This document shows positions 1-7,465 of a stretch of DNA of 40,931 nt, piece by piece. The position numbers and the translations under genes were made by a program. The first letter of the stretch is position 1; each line of letters begins with the position of its first letter. The notes beneath the pieces were generated by a model, which was given only the letters and a program-made list of their open reading frames with translations, made no database searches and was not told the origin of the DNA. Source of the stretch: Oscillospiraceae bacterium (GTDB taxonomy: Bacteria; Bacillota; Clostridia; Oscillospirales; Ruminococcaceae); assembly GCA_028720105.1 (NCBI GenBank), contig JAQYLI010000009.1, positions 1-40,931 on the forward strand, given 5' to 3'.

Positions 1-662
1 CCCGTCCCGACTCGGTGATAGAAGGCTCCAGCGTCCATATGGCAAGGCTTAAGGCAGGAGAATACCTGTGGAAGGAGCACCCCGTTGACGCAGATGTGGT
101 AATAGGCGTTCCCGACAGCGGACTTGACGCAGCACTTGGCTTCTCCAATGCCTCGGGCATACCCTACGGAGTTGGATTTATCAAAAACCGCTATGTGGGC
201 AGAACATTTATCCAGCCCAGCCAGACCGAGCGCACCAATTCGGTGAAGATAAAGCTCAATGTGGTAAGGGAAACAGTCAAGGGCAAGCGAGTTGTTCTTA
301 TAGATGACAGTATCGTAAGAGGAACCACCTCAAGGCGCATTGTAAACCTTATCCGTGAGGCAGGCGCAAAGGAGATACACGTAAGAATTTCCTGTCCTCC
401 CTTCACAAACCCCTGCTACTTCGGCACGGATATCGACAGCAAGGAGAACCTTATTGCCTGCCGTATGTCCATTCCCGAGATATGCAAGGAAATAGGCGCA
501 GACACACTTGGCTATCTCAGCGTTGAAGCGGTAAACAGCCTTACGGGAAATGATAACTGCAAATTCTGCGATGGCTGCTTTACGGGAAATTATCCTGCAC
601 CCGTTCCCAAGGAGATACCCAAGGATAAGTTTGAATTTAAGATCAAGAAATCATCAAAATAA
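1..662 (+). CDS. purF: Amidophosphoribosyltransferase, C-terminal part (5' end outside window)
   Basis: First committed step of purine synthesis: glutamine and PRPP give 5-phosphoribosylamine in the cytosol. The reading frame is already open at base 3 (residues [12 protein letters not shown]), so the N-terminal glutamine-amidotransferase half lies upstream. Visible are the PRPP-binding loop [16 protein letters not shown] and cysteines in CYFG and CKFCDGCF near the C-terminus, which match the ligands of the structural 4Fe-4S cluster in the Bacillus-type enzyme. About 219 residues are present of roughly 470 expected. It is followed 65 bp later by purM on the same strand and is the first gene of the visible pur operon. 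Identification is secure; only the start is missing. Confidence 0.95.
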   Translation, partial: RPDSVIEGSSVHMARLKAGEYLWKEHPVDADVVIGVPDSGLDAALGFSNASGIPYGVGFIKNRYVGRTFIQPSQTERTNSVKIKLNVVRETVKGKRVVLIDDSIVRGTTSRRIVNLIREAGAKEIHVRISCPPFTNPCYFGTDIDSKENLIACRMSIPEICKEIGADTLGYLSVEAVNSLTGNDNCKFCDGCFTGNYPAPVPKEIPKDKFEFKIKKSSK

Positions 663-727
663 TAATAACCCGAGAGGGCTTTGTCTGCCTTCTCAGACGG
701 AGCAAGGCTCTCAGAAAGGATATTGAT

Positions 728-1762
728 ATGAAAAGTTTTTCCGAAAGCTACAAGGAAGCAGGCGTTGACGTAACCGCCGGCTACAAGGCAGTAGAGCTTA
801 TGAAAGCCCACGTTGCCAGAACGATGACAAAGGGCGTTATGTCGGGAATAGGCGGCTTCGGCGGTCTTTTTGAGCTTGACGTTACAGGCATAAAGAAGCC
901 CGTTCTCGTTTCGGGAACCGACGGCGTAGGCACCAAGATCAAGATAGCGTTTCTCCTGGACAAGCACGATACCGTGGGAATAGACTGTGTTGCAATGTGC
1001 GTGAATGATGTTATCTGCTGCGGCGCAAAGCCCCAGTTTTTCCTTGATTACATCGCCTGCGGAAAGAATTACCCCGAGAAGATAGCTCAGATAGTATCGG
1101 GCGTAGCCGAGGGCTGCGTTCAGGCTGAGTGCGCCCTTATCGGCGGCGAGACCGCAGAGCACCCCGGTCTTATGCCCGAGGACGAGTATGACCTGGCAGG
1201 CTTCACCGTAGGCGTGGTTGACAAGGACAAGATACTCGACCCCACAACTCAGAAGCCGGGAGACGTAATGATCGCCATCAAGTCCAGCGGCGTTCACTCC
1301 AACGGCTTCTCACTTGTAAGAAAGGTGTTCTCCGTAACCGAGCAGAACCTTGCAAGACATCAGTCCGACCTGGGAACAACTCTGGGCGACTGTCTCCTCA
1401 CTCCCACAAAGATCTACGTAAAGGCAGTTATGAGCCTTCTTGACGCAGTTAATGTAAAATCCATCAGCCATATCACAGGCGGCGGTTTCTATGAGAACAT
1501 TCCCCGTTCTCTCCCCGCAGGTCTCTCCGCAAAGATCGAGAGAAACGCAGTACAGGTTCTGCCCATTTTCGACCTTATTGCAAAAACGGGCAAAATTCCC
1601 GAGAGAGATATGTTCAACACCTTCAATATGGGCGTTGGTATGGCAGTTGTGGTTGACAAGAACGACGCAGACAAGGCTATAAGCGCAATCAAGGCAGCAG
1701 GCGAGGAAGCCTATGTAATGGGCGAGCTCGTAGAAAGCGACGAGGGCGTTATCATCTGCTGA
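728..1762 (+). CDS. purM: Phosphoribosylformylglycinamidine cyclo-ligase (AIR synthetase)
   Basis: ATP-dependent closure of FGAM to 5-aminoimidazole ribonucleotide, the fifth purine step. The 344-residue length is normal for PurM. Family motifs are visible: [18 protein letters not shown] at the N-terminus, [13 protein letters not shown] near residue 60, GGETAEHPG near 140, [14 protein letters not shown] near 185 and [13 protein letters not shown] near 245. The ATG at 728 sits 7 nt after a GAAAGGA Shine-Dalgarno site. The upstream gene is purF and the downstream gene is a small membrane protein, followed by purN. Nothing appears broken. Confidence 0.97.
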   Translation: MKSFSESYKEAGVDVTAGYKAVELMKAHVARTMTKGVMSGIGGFGGLFELDVTGIKKPVLVSGTDGVGTKIKIAFLLDKHDTVGIDCVAMCVNDVICCGAKPQFFLDYIACGKNYPEKIAQIVSGVAEGCVQAECALIGGETAEHPGLMPEDEYDLAGFTVGVVDKDKILDPTTQKPGDVMIAIKSSGVHSNGFSLVRKVFSVTEQNLARHQSDLGTTLGDCLLTPTKIYVKAVMSLLDAVNVKSISHITGGGFYENIPRSLPAGLSAKIERNAVQVLPIFDLIAKTGKIPERDMFNTFNMGVGMAVVVDKNDADKAISAIKAAGEEAYVMGELVESDEGVIIC

Positions 1763-1775
1763 TAAATATGCCGAT

Positions 1776-1806
1776 ATGCGGCTGTGGCAATAGCTTACAG
1801 CCGCAT
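1776..1806 (+). terminator. Inverted repeat after purM, possible attenuator
   Basis: A perfect 10-bp stem (ATGCGGCTGT / ACAGCCGCAT) with an 11-nt loop lies 14 bp after the purM stop and is followed by TTTGATT. The T-run is weak, so it may be a partial terminator or an mRNA-stabilising hairpin inside the operon rather than a true end. Confidence 0.45.
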
Positions 1807-1826
1807 TTGATTAAGGGGCAAATTAT

Positions 1827-2225
1827 ATGAACAATAATAATCTTAAAAAAGCCGTAGCCGCAGGCTCAATTGCCCTTGTATGGTCAATATGCTCGCTGAA
1901 CCTCCCGGGGATAATCGCCGCCATCATAAGCTGGGTAATATACGGCAAGCCGAAAAAGAACGGCGCAAAAGCCGCAGGAGCGCTTTATGTGGTGTCCTTT
2001 ATAGGGAGCGTGATATTTGCCCTACTGCTCCTTCTTGCAGGGGGAATGTTCGGCTTTATAGGCGAGATATTCGGAGCGGCGGAAAACGCTATGACGGGGC
2101 TTTTAAACACAATGGCGGCATTTTCCCTCTTCGGAGACGCACTTTATATAGCCGCAGCGGTGTACAGCTTCAAAGCCTCTGGGGAGATAAGCGACTCCTC
2201 CAATGATAACGGATTTTTTGATTAA
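1827..2225 (+). CDS. Small multi-pass membrane protein of unknown function
   Basis: A 132-residue hydrophobic protein. Predicted membrane segments lie near residues 10-38, 50-75 and 98-115, with a short polar tail SGEISDSSNDNGFFD. Glycine/alanine/isoleucine-rich helices and a KPKK turn resemble DUF4190-like small membrane proteins, but I do not recognise a specific family. It begins with an ATG after an AAGGGGCAAATTAT leader and sits between purM and purN, ending 19 bp before purN. Co-transcription with purine genes is likely from position; a role in purine synthesis is not implied by the sequence. Confidence 0.75.
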   Translation: MNNNNLKKAVAAGSIALVWSICSLNLPGIIAAIISWVIYGKPKKNGAKAAGALYVVSFIGSVIFALLLLLAGGMFGFIGEIFGAAENAMTGLLNTMAAFSLFGDALYIAAAVYSFKASGEISDSSNDNGFFD

Positions 2226-2244
2226 CACGAAAGGCAGTATGCAT

Positions 2245-2871
2245 ATGAAAAATATAGTCGTACTTGTATCGGGCGGCGGAACCAATCTTCAAGCGCTTAT
2301 TGATGCCGAGAAAAGGGGAGAGATAAAGGGCGGAAAAATAACCTGCGTTATATCCTCCAAGGAGGGCGCTTATGCACTTGAGAGAGCTGCTCAGAACGGT
2401 ATAAAGGGCATTGTTCTTCCCCGAAAGGACTATGCCGACAGCCACGAATACAGCAAGGCAATGCTTGAAACCCTACAGGCGGAGAATGCGGACATCATAG
2501 TCTATGCAGGCTTTATGACCATTCTTGACGAGCAGGTATGCAGGGCGTACCCATACAAAATGGTGAATGTTCACCCCGCTCTCATTCCGTCCTTCTGCGG
2601 AAAGGGCTACTATGGGCTTAAAGTCCATGAGGAGGCTCTTGCAAGGGGCGTTAAGGTCACGGGAGCCACCGTCCATTTCGTCACCGAGGTCTGTGACGGA
2701 GGACCCATAATCCTGCAAAAAGCGGTGGAGATACAAAACGGCGACACCCCCGAAATACTCCAGCGCAGGGTAATGGAGCAGGCTGAATGGAAAATACTTC
2801 CCAAGGCAGTTTCCCTGCTCTGTGAAGATAAGATACGCATTGAAAACGGCGTTGCATACGCCGAAGAATAA
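2245..2871 (+). CDS. purN: Phosphoribosylglycinamide formyltransferase
   Basis: Transfers a formyl group from 10-formyl-THF to GAR, the third purine step. The protein is 208 residues. Visible motifs are VLVSGGGTNLQALI at the N-terminus, NADIIVYAGFMTIL near residue 80, the catalytic-region VNVHPALIPSF near 106 and GATVHFVTEVCDGGPII near 138, with the HxSLLP-type histidine seen as HPALIP. Two ATGs lie in frame (2239 and 2245). The second leaves about 10 nt to the GAAAGG site and gives the usual N-terminus MKNIVVLVSGGG, so it was chosen. The next gene starts 117 bp downstream after a structured leader. Confidence 0.95.
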   Translation: MKNIVVLVSGGGTNLQALIDAEKRGEIKGGKITCVISSKEGAYALERAAQNGIKGIVLPRKDYADSHEYSKAMLETLQAENADIIVYAGFMTILDEQVCRAYPYKMVNVHPALIPSFCGKGYYGLKVHEEALARGVKVTGATVHFVTEVCDGGPIILQKAVEIQNGDTPEILQRRVMEQAEWKILPKAVSLLCEDKIRIENGVAYAEE

Positions 2872-2888
2872 ATAATCCGAAAGGAATG

Positions 2889-2982
2889 TTTGAAAATCAA
2901 AGATTTTCAAACCGAGTTTTGTTTTTCAGTCTGCCGACTGAAATTTCCTTACGGAAACCACAAAACTCTCAGGAAAGGAAGG
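2889..2982 (+). promoter_or_regulatory. Structured leader element, copy 1 (before IMP cyclohydrolase)
   Basis: The leader contains four potential stems. The first is a perfect 10-bp hairpin at 2889-2911 (TTTGAAAATC / GATTTTCAAA, 3-nt loop). A closing stem pairs 2914-2922 with 2960-2968 (GAGTTTTGT / ACAAAACTC). It encloses an 8-bp hairpin at 2924-2943 with a TGCC loop and a 5-bp hairpin at 2944-2957 (TTTCC / GGAAA). A Shine-Dalgarno run follows at 2971-2982 and the ATG is at 2989. Nearly the same block precedes the aminotransferase at 8842, and a diverged one precedes the dehydrogenase at 37140. It could be a regulatory RNA, a translation-enhancing leader or a mobile repeat carrying a ribosome-binding site. 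Confidence 0.6.
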
Positions 2983-2988
2983 TAAAAA

Positions 2989-3714
2989 ATGAAAACATTA
3001 TCTCTCGAAAACGAGCTTAAATCAAACGCATACCCCGGCAGAGGAATAGTAATAGGCAGGTCTGCCGACGGAAAGACCGCCGTAACCGCCTATTTTATAA
3101 TGGGCAGAAGCGTTAATTCCCGCAATCGTGTATTCACCGAGACCGAGGACGGCATCAAGACCGAAGCCGCAGACCCCTCCAAGCTTTCCGACCCCCATCT
3201 TATCATCTACTCTCCCGTAAGAGTGCTTGGCAATAAGACCATCGTAACAAACGGCGACCAGACCGATACCATCTACGAGCTTATGGATAAGCAGCAGACC
3301 TTCGAGCAGTCCCTCAGAACCCGTGAATATGAGGACGACGCTCCCAACTACACCCCCAGGATCTCGGGCATTATGCATATCGGAAACGGGGAGTACAACT
3401 ATGCAATGTCAATCCTCAAGTCCGCAGACGGCAATCCCGACTGTCGCGAGAGATTTACATTCAGCTACTCTTCTCCTTTAAAGGGCATGGGACATTTTAT
3501 CCACACCTATATGGGCGACGGAAACCCTCTCCCCAGCTTCGAGGGCGAGCCGAAAAAGGTGGAAATTGGCAACGACAGCATTGACGCATTTGCGGATAAG
3601 CTGTGGAATGCTCTCAATGAGGACAACAAGGTCTCCCTTTTCGTAAGATATATCGACATTGCCACAGGCAAATACGAGTCCAGAATAATCAACAAGTACG
3701 CCAAGAGCGAATAA
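2989..3714 (+). CDS. IMP cyclohydrolase, PurO-like stand-alone enzyme
   Basis: Predicted to close FAICAR to IMP, the last step of purine synthesis. The 241-residue protein begins ELKSNAYPGRGIVIGRSADG and continues with YFIMGRSVNSRNRVF, which matches the stand-alone IMP cyclohydrolase family first known from archaeal PurO rather than the MGS-fold domain of bifunctional PurH. Its position directly before a formyltransferase that lacks that MGS-fold domain supports the assignment. The ATG at 2989 follows an AGGAAAGGAAGG site and a structured leader. The alternative is an uncharacterised Ntn-like fold protein, which is less likely given the context. Family is from memory; no structural check was made. 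Confidence 0.88.
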   Translation: MKTLSLENELKSNAYPGRGIVIGRSADGKTAVTAYFIMGRSVNSRNRVFTETEDGIKTEAADPSKLSDPHLIIYSPVRVLGNKTIVTNGDQTDTIYELMDKQQTFEQSLRTREYEDDAPNYTPRISGIMHIGNGEYNYAMSILKSADGNPDCRERFTFSYSSPLKGMGHFIHTYMGDGNPLPSFEGEPKKVEIGNDSIDAFADKLWNALNEDNKVSLFVRYIDIATGKYESRIINKYAKSE

Positions 3715-3742
3715 ACTTAATAAATAATTGGAGGATAAGAAT

Positions 3743-4921
3743 ATGTCACAGGAAATGCAGTTAAAATACGGTTGCAACCCCAATCAGAAGCCCTCAAGAA
3801 TTTTTATCGAAAACGGCGAGCTGCCCATCGAGGTATTAAACGGCAAGCCCGGCTATATAAATCTTTTGGACGCATTTAACGGCTGGCAGCTGGTACGTGA
3901 GCTTAAAAAGGCAACAGGACTTTGCGCAGCCACATCCTTCAAGCACGTTTCCCCCGCAGGCGCAGCAGTAGGCGAGCCTCTTTCGGACACACTCAAGAAA
4001 ATTTACTGGGTAGATGACCTGGGCGAGCTGTCCCCCCTTGCCTGCGCATATGCAAGAGCAAGAGGAGCCGACAGAATGTCCTCCTACGGCGACTTTATCG
4101 CCCTTTCCGATGTATGCGACGTATGCACCGCAAAGATGATTCAGAGAGAGGTTTCAGACGGAGTTATCGCTCCCGGCTATACCGACGAGGCTCTTGAGAT
4201 ACTCAAGTCCAAGAGAAAGGGAACATACAACATCATCAAAATTGACGAAAGCTACGTACCCGAGCCTATCGAGCGTAAGCAGGTATTCGGCGTTACCTTT
4301 GAGCAGGGCAGAAACGAGCTTGATATCAACAATGCTCTCCTTGAAAATATCGTTACCGACAACAAGAATATCCCCGAGGATAAGAAGAGAGACCTTCTCA
4401 TTTCCCTCATCACCCTTAAATACACCCAGTCCAACTCCGTCTGCTACGTAAAGGACGGTCAGGCTATCGGTATAGGCGCAGGACAGCAGTCCCGTATCCA
4501 CTGCACACGCCTTGCAGGACAGAAAGCCGATAACTGGTGGCTCAGACAGAACCCCAAGGTAATGGCTCTGCCCTTCAAGGACGATGTAAGACGTGCCGAC
4601 CGTGACAATGCAATTGACGTTTACATCGGAGACGAGTACGAGGACGTGCTGAGAGAGGGCGAGTGGCAGAAGGTGTTCACCGAAAAGCCCGAAGTCCTCA
4701 CACGTGAGGAGAAGAAGGAGTGGCTTGCAAAGAATACAGGCGTGGCTCTGGGCTCTGACGCATTCTTCCCCTTTGGCGACAATATCGAAAGAGCGCATAA
4801 ATCGGGCGTTGAGTATATCGCTCAGCCCGGCGGCTCTATCCGCGACGACAACGTTATCGAGACCTGCAACAAGTACAACATTGCAATGGCATTCACAGGC
4901 ATAAGACTTTTCCATCACTAA
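3743..4921 (+). CDS. purH: AICAR formyltransferase (PurH formyltransferase domain only)
   Basis: Formylates AICAR to FAICAR using 10-formyl-THF, the penultimate purine step. The 392-residue protein covers only the formyltransferase module: LKYGCNPNQKPS at the N-terminus, the catalytic Lys-His in SFKHVSPAGAAVG near residue 75, and QSNSVCYVKDGQAIGIGAGQ near 240. The roughly 200-residue MGS-like IMP cyclohydrolase domain of normal bifunctional PurH (about 510 residues) is absent, and the preceding gene supplies a separate cyclohydrolase. The ATG at 3743 has GGAGG 8 nt upstream; the TTG at 3728 lies in that ribosome-binding region and was rejected. The C-terminus ends in AMAFTGIRLFHH, as expected. 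Confidence 0.94.
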   Translation: MSQEMQLKYGCNPNQKPSRIFIENGELPIEVLNGKPGYINLLDAFNGWQLVRELKKATGLCAATSFKHVSPAGAAVGEPLSDTLKKIYWVDDLGELSPLACAYARARGADRMSSYGDFIALSDVCDVCTAKMIQREVSDGVIAPGYTDEALEILKSKRKGTYNIIKIDESYVPEPIERKQVFGVTFEQGRNELDINNALLENIVTDNKNIPEDKKRDLLISLITLKYTQSNSVCYVKDGQAIGIGAGQQSRIHCTRLAGQKADNWWLRQNPKVMALPFKDDVRRADRDNAIDVYIGDEYEDVLREGEWQKVFTEKPEVLTREEKKEWLAKNTGVALGSDAFFPFGDNIERAHKSGVEYIAQPGGSIRDDNVIETCNKYNIAMAFTGIRLFHH

Positions 4922-4928
4922 GATTTTC

Positions 4929-4958
4929 GGGGCAATGGAAATATTTTTCCATTGTCCC
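4929..4958 (+). terminator. Hairpin between purH and the next orf
   Basis: A 13-bp stem with one G-U pair (GGGGCAATGGAAA / TTTCCATTGTCCC) and a TATT loop starts 8 bp after the purH stop. Only TTT follows, so it is more likely a processing or attenuation hairpin within the operon than a full terminator. Confidence 0.45.
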
Positions 4959-4990
4959 TTTGGAGAATATGCATATGGAGGAATGAGCTT

Positions 4991-5380
4991 ATGAAAAATT
5001 GCGGCAATTGCATCACAGATAATTCTTATAATATGGGCAATACTCCTTCTGATGTCAAGCCTGTTCCAGAAAAACATTCTCGCAAAGCTGTCGGTAGGAT
5101 ATCTGAACGAGGAAACCGAAAAGGTGTTTTCATTCCTCTTGTTATCTCGTCGGTCACAACAGGAATACTTCCTTTGACAGTATTCATCTCAAATATGATC
5201 CGGACAAGGCTTACAGCCGGAATGATGGGCACCAATGCACTTTCCGCATTAAGCATTTACTCAAACGTATTAAGTCTCCTCTCATACCTGCTGTACGCAG
5301 CAGCAATAATCACAATTGCCGCATCTGCGGTTTATGCATACGCAAACAATCCCTTGAATAAAACCTCCGAAAGGACTTGA
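4991..5380 (+). CDS. Small membrane protein of unknown function
   Basis: A 129-residue protein with a polar N-terminus (CGNC motif at residues 4-7) and two likely membrane helices, near residues 48-66 and 90-115. The start at 4991 is preceded by GGAGG with 9-nt spacing; an upstream in-frame ATG at 4952 lacks a site and was rejected. It ends 4 bp before purD, so the two are almost certainly co-translated. No family is recognised. A DUF4190-like two-helix architecture is possible. Confidence 0.65.
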   Translation: MKNCGNCITDNSYNMGNTPSDVKPVPEKHSRKAVGRISERGNRKGVFIPLVISSVTTGILPLTVFISNMIRTRLTAGMMGTNALSALSIYSNVLSLLSYLLYAAAIITIAASAVYAYANNPLNKTSERT

Positions 5381-5384
5381 GATT

Positions 5385-6665
5385 ATGAAAATATTAGTAG
5401 TAGGCGGCGGCGGACGTGAACACGCCATCATTATGAAGCTTGCAGAGTCTCCCAAGGTGGAAAAGCTGTACTGCACCCCCGGAAACGGCGGCATTTCCCG
5501 TTATGCGGAGTGCTTTGACGTAAAGGCAACAGATATCGAGGGCGTTGTGGCACTTGCAAAGAAGCTTGCCGTTGATATGGTAGCTGTAGCCCCCGACGAC
5601 CCCCTTGTAATGGGAATGGTGGACGCACTTAACGCCGAGGGCATAATGACCTTCGGTCCCAATAAGGCTGCGGCAATAATCGAGGGCAGCAAGGTTTTCT
5701 CCAAGGAGCTTATGAAGAAATACAATATCCCCACCGCATTTTACGAGGTGTTCTCCGACAGCGAAGCTGCAATCGCATACCTCAAAAAGCAGAACAGCTA
5801 CCCCGCAGTTATCAAGGCTGACGGACTTGCTCTGGGCAAGGGAGTTATAATCGCTCAGAACGAGGAGGAAGCCGTAGAAGCCGTTAAGTCAATGATAGAC
5901 GGCAGACAGTTCGGCGACAGCAGTGCGACCGTAGTTATCGAGGAATTTTTAACGGGTCCCGAGGTGTCCGTCCTCTCCTTCACAGACGGAAAGACCATCG
6001 TTCCAATGATATCCTCAATGGACCATAAGCGCGCCTACGATAACGACGAGGGACTTAACACAGGCGGAATGGGAACAGTTGCACCCAACCCCTACTACAC
6101 CGAGGAAGTGGCAAAGGAGTGTATGGAGAAGATATTCCTGCCCACAATGAACGCAATGAACGCTGAGGGCAGAACATTCAAGGGCTGTCTCTACTTCGGA
6201 CTTATGATAACCCCCAAGGGACCCAAGGTGATCGAGTATAACTGCCGCTTCGGCGACCCCGAAACACAGGTAGTCCTCCCTCTCCTTGACGGCGACCTCT
6301 GCGAGATATTCGAGGCTATCTACAACGGCACCCTTGCAGATGTTGATATCAAGTGGAAAAAGGAGTATTGTACCTGCGTAGTAATGGCATCGGGAGGCTA
6401 TCCTCAGTCATATCCCAAGGGCCTTGAGATGAGCGGAATGGACGATAAGGGACAGGTGGACGGAGCATTTGTCTACCACGCAGGAACAAAGTACGAAAAC
6501 GGTAAGTTCTATACCAACGGCGGACGTGTTATCGGCGTGACCGCAACGGGAGATACACTTCCCGAAGCACTGGAGAGGTCTTATAAGGCGGTGGAGAAGA
6601 TATCCTTTGAGAATGCCCATTACCGTCACGATATCGGTAAGAGAGCAATGGCAGCACTGAAATAA
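5385..6665 (+). CDS. purD: Phosphoribosylamine-glycine ligase (GAR synthetase)
   Basis: Joins glycine to phosphoribosylamine with ATP, the second purine step. It has the normal family length, 426 residues. The N-terminal motif MKILVVGGGGREHAI is followed by ATP-grasp features: PAVIKADGLALGKGVIIA near residue 140, VIEEFLTGPEVSVLSF near 185, NTGGMGTVAPNPYYT near 225 and VIEYNCRFGDPETQVVLP near 282. It starts 4 bp after the preceding stop with GAAAGGA upstream. It is the last visible gene of the operon, and the region after it is an unusual hairpin array. Confidence 0.97.
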   Translation: MKILVVGGGGREHAIIMKLAESPKVEKLYCTPGNGGISRYAECFDVKATDIEGVVALAKKLAVDMVAVAPDDPLVMGMVDALNAEGIMTFGPNKAAAIIEGSKVFSKELMKKYNIPTAFYEVFSDSEAAIAYLKKQNSYPAVIKADGLALGKGVIIAQNEEEAVEAVKSMIDGRQFGDSSATVVIEEFLTGPEVSVLSFTDGKTIVPMISSMDHKRAYDNDEGLNTGGMGTVAPNPYYTEEVAKECMEKIFLPTMNAMNAEGRTFKGCLYFGLMITPKGPKVIEYNCRFGDPETQVVLPLLDGDLCEIFEAIYNGTLADVDIKWKKEYCTCVVMASGGYPQSYPKGLEMSGMDDKGQVDGAFVYHAGTKYENGKFYTNGGRVIGVTATGDTLPEALERSYKAVEKISFENAHYRHDIGKRAMAALK

Positions 6666-6700
6666 TGGTAACGCAAAACTGACAGCGCCCAAAAGGTAAA

Positions 6701-6945
6701 AGTTTCGCTCAAGCCTTATCCAAAGGCTTGCGGGTTTCCAAAGGGCAGAGCCCTTTGGTCGCCCTCCGCAGAGGGCGAAACTCCTTATCCTTGCAAGAGC
6801 TCCGCAAAGGGGTGAATTGAAAACAGTCCTGTGGACTGTTTTCAAGAGGGGAACGCCCTGCGATAGAGGGCGGTCTTGGAACAAGACCAATTCCCCCGGG
6901 ATTGTTAAGGGCTTTGCCCTTAACACAATGCGCCCGTGGCGCATT
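6701..6945 (+). repeat. Array of eight tandem hairpins after purD
   Basis: The 386-bp gap between purD and the next gene holds at least eight consecutive inverted repeats: 6711-6729, 6738-6758 (9 bp), 6759-6778 (8 bp), 6817-6845 (13 bp), 6854-6872, 6872-6888 (7 bp), 6904-6924 (9 bp) and 6926-6946 (9 bp). Outer pairings are also possible: AGTTTCGC at 6701-6708 with GCGAAACT at 6775-6782, and GGGGAA at 6848-6853 with TTCCCC at 6891-6896. No credible gene or T-rich terminator was seen. It may end or stabilise the pur transcript, or be a composite intergenic repeat. Confidence 0.7.
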
Positions 6946-7051
6946 GCTATGGGTTAAGAGCAGTAACAATTCCCATATTGCTTTATGGCACAAACCAGCC
7001 AAAAGTCAATACATATCAGACCAAATTTTTCAAAGAAAGGAAAAACCGCCT

Positions 7052-7465
7052 ATGAAAGCCGACTTTGACTATATCTGGACAGACAAGAAGCGGACTATCT
7101 TCGGACTGCCCATTTCCTTTACAAGATATTTTCTCACCGAGAAGAAATTCATCACCCGAAAGGGCTTTCTGAATATCGAGGAGGACGAGTTCGACCTTTA
7201 CCGAGTAAACGATAAAAAGCTTGTCCTGCCCTTCGGTCAGAGACTTTTCGGCTGCGGCACCGTTGTAATAAACGTGAAGGACGTTGATACACCTCAGAAG
7301 GAGGTAAAGTCCATAAAAGCACCGAGAAATTTTCTCCAGCTCCTTGACGAGCAGGTGGAAAAACAGCGTGACGCCTACAGCATCAGGGGCAGAGATATGA
7401 TATCGGGAGGACGCCCTCCTCACGACTGCGACCATTTCCCCGATGAGGACGATAACGATGCTTGA
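7052..7465 (+). CDS. Bacterial PH-domain (DUF304-like) protein
   Basis: A 137-residue soluble protein. The pattern ISFTRYFLTEKKFITRKGFL, then DEFDLYRVNDKKLVLPFGQR, then VVINVKDVDTPQKEV is typical of the bacterial pleckstrin-homology fold of the YdbT/DUF304 type, here without the usual membrane helices. The C-terminus is acidic (PDEDDNDA). The start at 7052 follows GAAAGGAAAAACC; longer readings into the upstream hairpins were rejected. Its end overlaps the next gene by 8 bp, suggesting translational coupling with the methyltransferase. Biological role unknown. Confidence 0.75.
   Translation: MKADFDYIWTDKKRTIFGLPISFTRYFLTEKKFITRKGFLNIEEDEFDLYRVNDKKLVLPFGQRLFGCGTVVINVKDVDTPQKEVKSIKAPRNFLQLLDEQVEKQRDAYSIRGRDMISGGRPPHDCDHFPDEDDNDA

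Noticed and set aside
2872-3742. ZTP (pfl) riboswitch expected near purH in Clostridia
   Set aside because: No recognisable pfl core was found before either gene; the leader at 2889 has a different layout.
4154-5077. Long - strand open frames such as 4154-5077, 19249-20172 and 35519-36730
   Set aside because: They are antisense shadows of purH, the oligopeptidase and the lipoprotein, without ribosome sites or recognisable motifs.
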